Shown: piece by piece, positions 47,647 through 58,980 of the stretch
How positions within the stretch are numbered: the stretch's first letter is position 1
Layout of the letters: each line of letters opens with the position of its first letter
The notes under the pieces: generated by a model
Told to the model about the DNA's origin: nothing
The model's input: the letters and a program-made list of their open reading frames with translations, nothing else
Database searches by the model: none
Origin: Jaltomata sinuosa
Taxonomy: Eukaryota; Streptophyta; Magnoliopsida; Solanales; Solanaceae
Assembly (NCBI GenBank): GCA_003996215.1
Contig: QJPP01000827.1
Span: 558,001-622,000 of the forward strand
Direction of reading: 5' to 3'
DNA: 64,000 bases
Position numbers and translations under genes: made by a program

Positions 47647-47661
47647 CCCAGGGGGAGATAT
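47647..47661 (+). other. Polypurine tract of element H
   Basis: CCCAGGGGGAGATAT directly before TGTAACACCCC. Upstream GAGGATGAATG (47633-47643) resembles the conserved tract seen before such LTRs. Confidence 0.82.
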
Positions 47662-49695
47662 TGTAACACCCCAAAAGTTCCAAACTAGAAACCAGGCCTA
47701 AAATTATAAGTGTTAAGCTTTCAAGTGATAGGAAGGAACCACAGATAGGTTACAAAGACTATAGAATAGAGCATGAGTTGTGGATCATACCCATGGAACC
47801 TGATCTGCAGCCTTGAAAAGGCTCTGAAATCCACGTGATGGATTCACGGATCGTGGATCAAACCATAGACCGTGGATAGCCCTTGTGGGAGTCAGACATA
47901 GACTGGCCATTTTTTCCTAACAACCACATGGGATCCACAGACCTTGAAATGATCCACAGGCCATGGTTTGCCCCCGTGGAAGTCAGGCCTGTAGCTTGGC
48001 AAATTGTTGGAAAGCATGGACCAGGTCCACAGGCTATGGCTTGGTTCGCAAGTCATGGATTAGTCCATGGAATGTGGTTCGTGCCCGTGGAACCTGTGTC
48101 GAGTTTTTAGCAGACTTTTCATTAAAAGTTTCCCTGGAGTATTTTTGTAATTTTTTACTACTTTAACTCCTATGTTGGGTAATTTTAGGCCAATTTAGAG
48201 GGGTTAAACTCTATTTAAATCAGATTTTCATTCATTCTCACAATTAAAGTTCCAAAAGTAAGAAAAGGGTTCTTCTCTCAAGCATCAAGCCTAGGGCTCC
48301 TCCTCCAAGTCTCCATCTTCTAGTTCTACTTAAGAAAGCTTTAAGTTTAAGTATGTGGGTATTGAATAAGAATTTTCTTCTACCCTTATGCCCAAAACCT
48401 CAAGTTTTTACTTTGAGCTTATGAAATTATGAAACTAGGGTTCTTCCCCAATTATGAAAATTCTTGTGAATTCAGTTTATTTACATCAACATATGATTTC
48501 TAATCTTAAATACATGATCTACCATGAATTTCTACAAGTATTTCTTAAACCCGTGAATTGAAAATGAATTTAGAATGATTTGACCTTATTGCATATTTTC
48601 AAGCAAAATTGGAATATTTCGATAACATGACCTCAAGTATTTATAAAATTAGCATGCCTCATTCCTCAAATTATGAATTTTAGCATAAAGAATTTTATAG
48701 ACTTGTGCTAAGCTATACCTTCAAGCATTATGTTTTTATGAGTAGTGTGGAATCTATACATGTTCCCCTGAATTACGAACAATTTGACATCTAAATATGC
48801 CGCATGATATGTATGAGATATATGTATGTTTTGGAGTAGTATTTAGCACCAAGATGATGAGGGTTCTAGAGAACCTTAGTCCAGAACTATGTTGCCACCG
48901 TAGGTTTCCCCCTTTTGGCAGATTTCAGGATCCTTATGTATATGGTTCTAACTTTGGCCGATTAGGACAACCTTTTTTACTGTGAATGGATGACACTGGA
49001 CTCCATGATGCTCACATAGTTTATGTCGATTACGAGAAACTCCCACAGAAATAGTTTTTAAGTAGTTGAATGGATATGACTCCTAGTTTTCAAAGTTCAA
49101 ATTTACCACTTATGATTTATGTTTATGAATATATTTTCAGCTTATGATATTACTCTGAGTTATTACATTATAACTTTTACTACTATTGCATATTTCAATC
49201 TTAAGTATATTTTCAAGTATGTTTTACTATGATTCATTCATATATCATATACTTAGTACATTCCATAGTACTGATTGCATACTTCTTATGTTGCATCTTA
49301 TCATGATGTATATTCAGGCGCTCGCTCCCAGACTCGTGGCTTGACCCAGCATGATTTCTAGTTAGAGTTGATGAGTCCTTATTATTCGAGGGTTTTTATG
49401 AGTTTTGTCTTGTCTTATGGCTTTCTTTTCAGTACTTAGAGTTAGATAGAGATCTTGTCCCAGCAACTCATCTTATTAGTTTATAGAGGCATTTCAGACA
49501 TAGTTTAGACAGTGTATCCAGAATTCTATTTATAGACTATGTTATCTATTCGAGTTTGATCATTACTTTATTTAAACTTTCGCTCAGTATTTATGTTGCT
49601 TATAATTAAGTCGTGCTAAGGCCAAGGGTTATCTTGGGATCACTTGTAGTATTAGGTCCCGTGTTACGTCTAAGGGATAGTCTTAGGGCGTGACA
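47662..49695 (+). mobile_element. Element H: 3' LTR, complete
   Basis: 2034 bp from TGTAACACCCC to GGGCGTGACA. It has a cluster of CCACGG, CCGTGGA and ATCCAC words at 47830-48095, then a TATA-like CTATTTAAAT at 48211-48220. It is followed by CTGAA (49696-49700), probable right target duplication. Frames 47883-48110 and 47963-48166 run through the word cluster and are not genes. Confidence 0.9.
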
Positions 49696-51732
49696 CTGAA
49701 CATGTTATACTACATTGTGGGTAATATCATAGGTGTGTCACATGCTTTATGATGTATTAAAATATATGCTACTATTTTCCTAAATTCAATAGCATGCCTG
49801 TTAAGTACCCTTTTAAAAAAAAAAAGGTCAATAAATTATGAATTTAGTTAAGGTACAAATTCTATATTTTACAGTTTACATGCTACATGAAACATCTAGT
49901 ACATACTACTTTTTTACACATAACCTGCTTACATGTTACATGTTACATGAAGGTAAAATACATATGTGTGCTCCTCTTGAAACAAACTATGCGGTGATAT
50001 TCCTTGCAAAAGTTTGAGGAAGCCAATATCATAATTATTTTATTTATGTGAATGAGCATAGTTTGATTATTTTCTCTATATGGATTTTTTTATTCAATTG
50101 AAAATCATGAGTCATACTCTCAATAATTTGCAGGCATGTTAATTTTTATAACTTCTAATAATATAAAGGGGAGTACGTGAGGCTCTATGTCTAGGCTGTT
50201 AAAATATTAACTATTTTATGTTGATATATGGGCCTAGTTCCTAAGATTTCATTAGTTTTGAGTCTTCTATGGAAATAAGATTATGAGGGATTACTATATA
50301 AGAGTCGTATGTGCAATAATAGGTGCCTTATGGCAATAGTTGACATCATGTTAATTGACTAGGGTCTATTTAAGTTATTAAGCAGGGTCTATTTTTTGTG
50401 TGTGTCAGTAGTCATATGGTTAAAGGTTATGGGAAGTTGGTGTATAGATTTTAAGTGTTACAGTTGATATGATATGAACCCAAAAGTCATAAGTGCTAAG
50501 CATTATATCCCTTCCCAATACATATAGTAAGGGCATTTGAGTTTCACTGCTTATATGTTTCATGATTGACTGGTGTAAACGCTCGAATGCGGTCACAAAA
50601 GATGTAGGTTATATGCAGTATATTCTATAAAAAAAATGGTATATGTAGTTCATCCATTAGATGATTCATGAATATTTGTCTCTTTGATTATTTGCTCCTT
50701 AAAAATATATGCTCAGACATAGGTTTGTATTAAGAACTAATTGCATACATGTCAGAAAGTATTTACTTCCCCATCATGAATACTATAAGCCATCTTCTTA
50801 TTGGCTAGATGTTGCATACCTTGAATATTATTTGCATAAAGGTGGGGAAACTAGCATTCCAGTGCCAAATATTTTGTTATGCAATGGTTGGAAATGTATA
50901 GATTACTAATTTAAGCGTGTAAGACTTATGTGTTGTAATTGTATATGTTATAAGTTATTACAACCTAAGAATCCACGAGGCTATAGTGGAGGCTCACAAG
51001 ATATACCATTGCTATCAAGGTTATGTATTAGATGGCATGATAAATTTCTGACAATAACCTATTTTCCTGTGTGCTTTCTGTTTTAGAAGTTATAAGTTTG
51101 TATGTTGTGCAAAAATGACGAATCAATTGCATATAGGATTATATGTCCTTACGGTCTAATTGTGCATGTGACACATACCTAGGAGCTTGCCTGAATACCA
51201 GGTAAAGAGGCTTCATTAATAAGTGCTTGTATATGTTGTTTTATGCATATGTTCTTGATCGATATAAACTCAGTGTGATATGATATCTCATATTCTAGAT
51301 ACCTTTTGATGTAAGTCCGCATATGTAGGTTGTAGAGGATAAGTTGCTCTTTTACGTTATGAACCATGTAGTTTGATAATTAGGGGCATTCCTTCTTCGC
51401 TTGTTTTGTGGGCATAGATTATATCACCTCGAAAAGCACATAGGGTTGGATTTAGTTGAGTTTCAAAGTTCAGGGAGAAGGGTAGAGTGGCCCTTTTGGA
51501 ATTTAGATTTTGAGTATCCAATATGCCTTGTTTAAATTTTTGTTATGCTGAGTTAGTTTTGATAGCATATTGTACCTCCTTGTGAGGCGTCTAGGTGTTA
51601 AATTTTTGCATTTCAGGTTTCTGGGTAGTCCTAATTATAGAGGAGACTCTTCAAATATTCAAACAACTCCTGAGGACTTAGCCATGTGAGTCTTATTTTC
51701 ATTCGCGGATGAATGTCCTAAAGGCGGAAGAA
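49696..51732. other. Unassigned non-coding stretch, probably internal to element I
   Basis: Two kilobases between the H LTR and the next LTR. No domain is recognised; the frames 50709-50909 and 51179-51367 have no family features. Short repeats of ACATGTTACATG are at about 49870-49950. The last 60 bases (GCGGATGAATG, then AAAGGCGGAAGAA) look like the tract before an LTR start, so this may be the degenerate 3' end of element I. Confidence 0.45.
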
Positions 51733-53636
51733 TGTAACACCCCTCCCGTTTGAACATTTAAATTAACTCATACTTTTAAGGTAAGACTAGAGTAATTAAT
51801 ATGTTAGGAAGGATATTTTATGAGGTATTATAATCAGGCAATGGTCATATGTTGAGTTTTGAAGTCAAGCAAGTTGTGAAATAAAAGTCAGCAGAGTTAT
51901 CGTAAGTTACTTTAATAAATTCTCTAAAATTTGGGCTCAATGTCCCAAAGCTTTGGTGCCAATATATAAAGAGTATAGGGAATACGACCTACCAAATTGT
52001 AGGTCTGCTAGTCTAGTTTCGAATGCACTAAACCAATCGTCCATACGACCTGAAAATAGAGACAAATTTACACTTTTGTGAGACTGCACAAGCAGGCACA
52101 TGGAGGCGGACCCTCTAACCCCAAGGTCAGTGGAGGCGGATGAAGGCCTCACCTCCTTCACCGTTATCACATTTTCATCAGAAAAAACCCATAAAAACAT
52201 ATCATATAAATTAGAAATACCCCATAGATCTCTATTTTCTCGAGATAGAAGAATAACAAAAGTTTCTCTGCACCGTGAGCCAGTTATTTTGGTATAGTTT
52301 GCCCCATCAATTTTATGGTGTAGCTTCACAGGTGTTGCGGCAGTGGAGCATTGAATCTATAGAGTGTTGTGGTTGTTTTTAGAGGGTGTACGTTGAGGTT
52401 ATAACCTTTTTTTATTGGTTTTTAGCTACTTTGGACATCGAGTAGTATTTTATGGTGAAAATCCATATCTTTTGTCGGATTGTCGTAGTACCTTATATTC
52501 TTTTGTGTTGATTGAGCTCCTACCATGTTGTGGTATTATGGGGGTACATTCAGAAGTTGATAGATCTCTTTTAATCATCAAAAAAGGTATATTAAGGATA
52601 TTTTTTATTCTCAGCATGATTCTTTAGAGCCTACGATCGATATGGTTAGTATGTTATATATAAGATATGTATAGTCGTAGTTGTTGATTGTAGTGGTTGC
52701 CCGAGTAGACGCATTTATCCCTTGTGGGGACTATTATTCTATAAATAGTGACCTAGTTCTAGACATGAATTAGGTTAATTGCATAGGTCATTTGTAGCTT
52801 ATCATGCTCACCTTTGGGGCTGCTTGAGTATTGTGATGCCTTAGGCTATTTGATTGTTTGTTGTTGCCCTCCAGACAATTAGGGTGAGCTGCAAATATTT
52901 TACTTGTGCCTTTCGGTTTATATACAGGTTGCCTATGGGGCTATTCATGTTTATTAAAGCATATGGACTATTTTGACTCCCTAAGGGGCTATAATAAAGC
53001 ATGTTCACTCACAGGCTATAACGTTTGCTGAAAGGGGCTAGGTTGAGGCCTACGAGCCAATGATTTGCCTACAGGGCTATAATAAATCTTGTTCACTCAC
53101 GGGCTATAATGTTTTCCTAAAGGGGATAGATTGAGACCTACGAGCCAAAGAGTTGACTACGGGGCTATAATGAAGCCTGTTCACTCACAGGATATAATGT
53201 ATGCCTAAAGGGGCTAAATTGTGGCCTATGGGACAAAGAGTTGCGTACAGAGCCAGATAAAATACAGGAGCATTGTGACCTCAATTACTCTGAGCCTCAA
53301 GGCTATACATTTATATAGTTGCCTTTGTGGCTATACAGATATATAATTGCCTTTGGAGCTAAACAAATATAATGTTTCCTTCAGGGCTAGATAGATATAC
53401 ATATTGCCACAGGGCCAGGTTGGCGCCAACAGGGGTATGTATATTGATTTTGCACTGAAGGGCTTATGGGGGTCTGGGTAAGTGATATTGATTGTTGTTT
53501 GTACCTATCAAGCTTATGGGGGCCTAATTAGCAATATGCAAAGATTTTACGATACTTTTGACGCTTAAAACTGAGGATTTTAAGAATTCTTAAGTGTGTT
53601 TTGTCAGATATAATGCTTGTTTTCTACTTATACAGG
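51733..53636 (+). mobile_element. Element I: LTR, first piece
   Basis: It starts TGTAACACCCCTCCC after a purine-rich GGCGGAAGAA. GGAGGCGGA occurs twice (about 52101 and 52132) before a TATA-like CATATAAATTA (52204-52213). Then comes an 88-bp tandem array (52985-53254). It is cut at about 53636 by J and resumes at 58129. The joined text (ends with a block near 'acttatacagg', then 'ttgttgttta') reads as one LTR. No second copy is in the window, so this rests on start signal and layout. Confidence 0.6.
52985..53254. repeat. 88-bp tandem repeat in LTR of I
   Basis: GGCTATAAT..GTTCACTCAC recurs with starts ATAAT at 52991, 53079 and 53167, a period of 88 bp, with moderate divergence. It continues as shorter degenerate GGCTAWA words to about 53420. 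Confidence 0.85.
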
Positions 53637-54164
53637 GAAAATGAATTCGGGAAAGAAAAGAGACGAGTTCTGCTGATTCTGGAATAAAACCAGTGCCCCA
53701 CGAGCCGTTGGACTCACTATAGGCCGTGGGAAGGGTAACGGTAATAAACCAGAGAGAAGGAATAAGGAAAATGCACCCAATGGTCACTTGTGATGTGTCG
53801 TGGGTCATGAGATTGATCTAGTTCAGCTACAAAGGGTAGCATTCAGCCAGCGGCCAGCTTCGACAAGTCGTGGGACTTGTCACAAGCCATTGGGCCAGAC
53901 CTTGAGAAAGAGACGGAACGTATTGCACTAAGGATCTTGGACAAAGATGATTTTTGATAGGTCGTGCGGACTAGGATGAGCCATTAGATTTTTTTGTGGG
54001 ATTGAGAAGAACATGGTTAAACAAAGTAAAGAGAAACCAATGGCCAACCTCGATAGGCCGTGGGAACTCTGACTGTCTGTGGGAACTTTGACAGGCTGTG
54101 GGAGCTGACCGGGGGAGAAGTCAAGTCCAGCTTTCCCCGTTCATGTATGAGTCGAATGGTATGT

Positions 54165-54174
54165 CTATAAATAC
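54165..54174 (+). promoter_or_regulatory. TATA box of element J LTR
   Basis: CTATAAATAC, repeated at 57203-57212 in the other LTR and on the minus strand in solo LTR L. Confidence 0.62.
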
Positions 54175-54914
54175 TTCCTTAGGGTTTCTTTTACACGTTA
54201 CTCGATTTGTTCGAATACTGTGAATGTAGTTGACTTGGTTTTTACATACTTTTGAGATTAATTGGATAATTGATTCTTGATAATTGAAGTGTTCTTAACA
54301 ATTCAAGATTCCAGATTTCTCTTATTCATATTGTAAGTTATAATTATGATTTCTTCATCTGAATCTAATTATTTTCTTATGAACATGTGTAGTTAAATCT
54401 ACAACTAGGGTTGTGGGAAGCATGATGGATTAACAAAGTAGGCAAAGTACTTAGTAATTCTAGAACGATGTTCATGCATGTATGGTTTTCTCCTTCTCTT
54501 TGATTACTTTTTAACGATTGCAAACATTAGAACTCACCTTATTCTTACTAGCTGGATCAAAGGAGTAACAAATGGAAAAAGGGATTATACAACGGAGATT
54601 TGAGCCTATCAACCCTCCTCTAATAGCTTGACCTTGTCTGGAAATAACTAATCTGGGATCAAAGGTAAGAGTTAGTAAATCAAACACCCGTAGACCGACT
54701 AAGTTGCATGGTGAAATTTTTCTATCTAGGGGACCAACCATTTAGTTGAACTTAACTTACTGATCTTGCATGCTGAGCAACTTAATAGATTGTTTGTACA
54801 ATGCCTTACTGTGTTATGAACTCATGGGGAACATAGTCCTAGTCGCTTCTCTCATTCATTAACAATAATTTGAAATGATACTTTGTCAGTTGTTACTTAT
54901 AATTTACAAATGTT

Positions 54915-55905
54915 ATGGGTGTTTCCGGAAAATATTTTCCTTTTTTTCCTTGTTCGTTTAGCTCAAAATTCTGAAAAATATTTTCCGTAGGAAAACAAGC
55001 TCCTTCAAAATAAAAAAAATGACTTCCTTAATCAAAGTAGGAAAACCAAGTTGCCAATGTTTATATCACTCTCAAAATCACTCACCCAAAAAAAAATCTT
55101 ATCCACCCCTTACCGGACCCCCACCCACCCCCACCCCCACTCCCCAACCCAAAAAAATTAATTTATTTTTTAAAAAAAAAAAATCAAATTTTTTATAACT
55201 CCTACCAGCACCTCCCCTCCAAAAACAATTAAATTTGTATTTTTGAAAAAAAAATCAAAACTTTTCTAACCCCACCCCTTACCAGCACCCGCACCCACAA
55301 AAAAAGAATTTAATTTATTTTTTAAAAAAAATCAACTTTTTTCTAACCCCACCCCTACCCCGACCCCCCTTCCAACACCCCCTACCGAAAAAAAATAATT
55401 TGTTTTTTTGAAAAAATTCAATTTTTTTCTTACCCAACCCTCCTACCCCGACCCCCACCCCTTACCAGCACCCCCACTAAAAACATTTCTTACCCCACCC
55501 CACCTCTACCCCGAACCTACCAGCTACCCACCCCACACTACCACCCAAACCCTGAAAAAATTAAATTTTATAATTTATTTTTATAAAAAATTTCAAAGCT
55601 TTTTTCTCACCCTACTCCCTACCTCTACCTCGATCGCCCACCCCTCACTCCCCCAAAAAAAGAAAAAGAAGAGAAATAATTTTTTTTAAAAGTTGTTGCT
55701 TAAAGAATTTTTAAAATATTTTTCTTACCCCACCCCACTTACCCTATTCGTCCTCATTGTTTTGTGTTAAATATATATAAATATTTTTAGAAAAAAAATT
55801 CCTACTTGTGTAAACACAAGAAAATAAGGAAAAAATAACTTGTTTTCCTAGAAAATATTTTCCTTAGAATATATTTTCCATGGAAAACATTTTCCTCCAT
55901 ATTGA
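54915..55905. mobile_element. MITE-like foldback insertion in the J LTR
   Basis: The other J LTR lacks this block (empty site near 57948-57960). Its ends carry palindromic GGAAAATATTTTCC-like words (54927-54940; 55850-55885) and subterminal inverted repeats: GGAAAACAAGCT (54989) against AACTTGTTTTCC (55837). Between them are diverged tandem units of A/T-rich and CCCCACCCC-rich sequence (55080-55740). No transposase is present. Superfamily is uncertain; possible flanking duplication (near ACAAATGTT) is degraded. Confidence 0.65.
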
Positions 55906-56093
55906 CCACAACCTACTTGTTACATAATTTTCCCTTTTTTGGAAATAAAAGACTAATAGCACGAATAACCACATTGACCTAGATTCTAGCCATATTCCTC
56001 GTGGGATCGATCCTAACTTTGGTTAGGTTATATATTTGAAGAGCGGCCGCTTTATACATCTTTTCTGAAGTGTAATTTGGGCGTAACAAATTT

Positions 56094-56111
56094 TTGTGCC
56101 GTTTCCAGAAA
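56094..56111 (+). other. Primer binding site of element J (decayed tRNA-Asp type)
   Basis: TTGTGCCGTTTCCAGAAA compared with TGGCGCCGTTGCCGGGGA: the core GCCGTT is kept, and most differences are G-to-A or C-to-T. It lies four bases after the LTR end. Confidence 0.6.
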
Positions 56112-56224
56112 ATACTGTTAAGGATTAGAGCAATTGTGTTTATTTGACTATTAATCCTTATTTCCTGATTTACTTTTTTTGTTGTTTTTGTTTTGTTTCT
56201 GAGGTATACACTTGTGTATGCTCA

Positions 56225-56955
56225 GTACACGGAGTCAAGGCAATCCCATTATTCCACTTGATCTTGAATTTCAGAGAACTTTGAGGAAGATGGCCAAAGA
56301 CGTAGTTGTTGAATGGAACAAGCCACAGCTAGAATGTTGGCTGAAGAGGGTTGATAGCCTCATATAATTCTATCCCCACATGGAGGAAATTGGAAAGGAA
56401 TTTCTTAGAGAGGTTTTTCCGACAATCTAAGATGTTACAGCTCAAGCAGGAAATCTATAAATTCAGGCAGTGGAACACAGATGTACTATGTGATACATGG
56501 TTGAGGTTTAATAAAATGTTGAAGCAAGTGACAGATCACAGGATTCCAAATGAGACTTTATTAGAGATCTTTTATAGGTCCCTCAATGCAAACACCAAGC
56601 CAGTAGCTGACACCATCACTGGAGGTGCATTCATGTATAACACTTATTTAGTAGTAACTAAGATGCTTGATAGAGTCACCAAAATGAATAGGGCCTGGCA
56701 CATGAGAGAATCTAAAGTTCCGGCTAGAACTTATTTTGTTGGCAAGAATGCATACTAGCACCAGCTTCAAGAGTTTGGTCAAGAGATAGCGCAGATGAAG
56801 ACAGACATTGGTCTCATTACAAAGCATGTCATGAGAACTGGATCTAAAAAGGTGAATGTAGTTGGTTCACAAGGGAAAGCACCTAGGCATGATGATTCAG
56901 AGGCTGGCAAAGAGGCAAATTTTCTTAATGATTAAGTGGTGTATTTCTGGGAAAG
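56225..56955 (+). pseudogene. gag: Element J gag fragment
   Basis: The frame 56351-56758 gives WRKLERNFLERFFRQSKM, LKQEIYKFRQWNTDVLCDTW, LLEIFYRSLNANTKPVADT and MLDRVTKMNRAWHMRE, closely parallel to gag of A, B and G (LRDEI..FR, LLQSFYRSLN, LLERMTKTNKAWHTRE). The stop at 56756 is followed in the same frame by QEFGQEIAQMKTDIGLITKH and GSKKVNVVG, the usual next gag block. Sequence then runs at about 56956 into the LTR middle. All downstream genes are lost by deletion. Confidence 0.85.
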
Positions 56956-56956
56956 G

Positions 56957-58128
56957 ACAAGCCATCGGTCCAGACCGTGAGAAAGAGACAGAACATATTG
57001 CACTAAGGATCTTGCCAAAAGATGATTTTTTATTGGTTGTGCACACTGCGATGGGCCATTAAACTTTGTTGTGGGAATGTGATAGAACATGGTTACACAA
57101 AGTAAAGAGAACCCGATAGCCAACTTTGACGGGCTATAGGAGCTAATCATGGGAGATGTCGAGTCCAGCTTTCCCAGTTCATGTAGGATTCGAATGTTAT
57201 GTCTATAAATACTTCCCTTAGGGTTTCTTTTACATGTTACTCGATTTATTTGACTACTCTTAATATTGTTGACTTGGTTTTTACATATTTTTGGGAATAA
57301 TTAAATCATTGATTCTTGGTAATTGAAGTGTTCTTGACAATTCAAGATTCCATATTTCTTTTATTCATATTGTAAGTTTTATTTATGATTTGTTCATCTA
57401 AATATAATTGTTTTCTTATGAACATGAGTAGCTAAATCCCTAACTAGGGTTGTGGAAACCATGACGGATTAATAAAGTAGGCAAAGTACTTATTAATTCT
57501 AGAATGGTGTTCATGCATGTATGATTTTTCCCTTCGCTTTAATTGTTTTTTAACGGTTGCAAATGTTAGAACTCACCTTATTCTTACTTGATGAACCAAA
57601 GGGGTAATGAAAAGAGAAAGGTTGTACACAACAGAGATTTAAGGCTATCAATCCTCATCTAATATCTTGACCTTGTCCGAGAATAGCTAATCTGGGATCA
57701 AAGGTAAGGATTAGTAAAGCAAACACCCGTAGACCGACCAAGTTGCATGGTCAAATTCTTCTATCTAGAGGAACAACCATTAAGTTGAACTTAACTTACC
57801 GATGTTGCATGATGAGCACCTGAATAAATTGCTAGTACAACACCTTACTGTGTTATGAACTTATGGGGAACACAGTCCTAGTCGTTTCTCTCACTTATTA
57901 ATAATAATTTGAACTGATACTCTATTAGTTGTTACTTACAATTTACAAACATTACTTGTTACATAATTTCACCCTTTTTGGAAATAAAAGACTAATAGCA
58001 CGAATAACCACATTGACCTAGATTCTATCAATATTCCTCGTGGGATCGACCCTAAACTTAGTTAGATTCTATATTTGAACAACGATCGCTTTGTACTTCT
58101 TTTCTGATGTGTGATTTAGGCATATCAA
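56957..58128 (+). repeat. Element J 3' LTR, 5'-truncated
   Basis: It matches 53880-56089 without the insertion and ends GGCATATCAA. The first 240 bases are missing, removed with the internal region in one deletion. It contains a TATA box at 57203-57212. Confidence 0.85.
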
Positions 58129-58980
58129 TCAGGTTGTTGTTTAATTATTGCTGTATGATTTGTTACAGAAAATATTAGGTTGTATTATGATTATTCCTGA
58201 CTTTTCTTCCCTTGTACGTTTGGTATTTGATGGTATCAAATTAGCTCGATTTAGTTAAGTTAATTGTTGGTTTAGTTATGGTTTCAAGTTTAATGTCGTG
58301 ATGAAGTAAGTATGTTCTAGCTATCCTTTGACTATCTATCCGAGTATTTATTGTATTTTATGATATCAGTTCAGCTACTTATAGATTTTGGGTCGGTGAG
58401 TACATTCAGGTCATCTTTGGCCCCTTATCTGTATCTACATTCAATACTTTATGATACATGTTCAATTATTATTCACCTTTCATACTTGGTACATTATTTC
58501 AAATTGACGCCCCATTACCCGACGGTGCTGCATTCCATCTTGCAGGTCCTGACAGACGACTAGATAGTCCCTCCAGTCGCACAGTCGAGCTCCAACAAGT
58601 TGGCTAGCTTCTTTCCTTTCGAATTTGCAAGAGTTTCTAAGGTTTTTTTTTTGTTGTCACTAGTTGTTGGGTAGGTAAAGGCCTTGTCTTGGCTAAGTTC
58701 ATTATTCATAGAGGCTTGCATACTTTGGTTTGTATCTCTATATGCGTTATCGACTATATTGTCCTTATTGCTTTTTCCTTTTAGCACATTGTCTAGTCGG
58801 CCTTGGTCATATTTGTGTATATGTGTTTGGTTATATGTTTCTAGATATCATGGTTGCCTAGAAGTCCAGCAAAGGATTTAGTTAGTGTTCTGTAGGAATT
58901 GATGGGTTGATATGAGCTTATTACAGGCTATGTTGATAGGGGCCTAGCTAGCCAATGGCTTATTTTTAAGCCAAGATTTA
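58129..58980 (+). mobile_element. Element I: LTR, second piece
   Basis: This continues the LTR of I after J, with a block (58530-58565, TTGCAGGTCCTGACAGACGAC) that I recall as usual near the middle of Solanaceae gypsy LTRs. At 58980 it is cut by the K LTR, so its end would lie beyond K. The frames 58351-58563, 58560-58787 and 58684-58881 show no features. Confidence 0.5.

Larger units (their letters stand above)
53637..56089 (+). repeat. Element J 5' LTR with insertion
   Basis: It matches 56957-58128 from 53880 on, apart from an insertion at about 54915-55905. Words GGCCGTGGG and CCGTGGGA are repeated from 53690 to 54110, just before the TATA box CTATAAATAC (54165-54174). It ends GGGCGTAACAA. 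Confidence 0.83.
53637..58128 (+). mobile_element. Element J: internally deleted Athila/Tat-like element
   Basis: Plus-strand element: LTR 53637-56089 (with a 1-kb foreign insertion), primer site, gag remnant, then a deletion junction at about 56956 into the middle of the second LTR (56957-58128). Flanks ACAGG (53632-53636) and TCAGG (58129-58133) are a probable target duplication with one difference. The left edge does not start with TG (the first TG is at 53642), so it is approximate. Confidence 0.75.

Noticed and set aside
50709..50909. 66-residue frame as a possible host exon
   Set aside because: No recognisable motif, no neighbouring exon or splice pattern, within repeat-like sequence.
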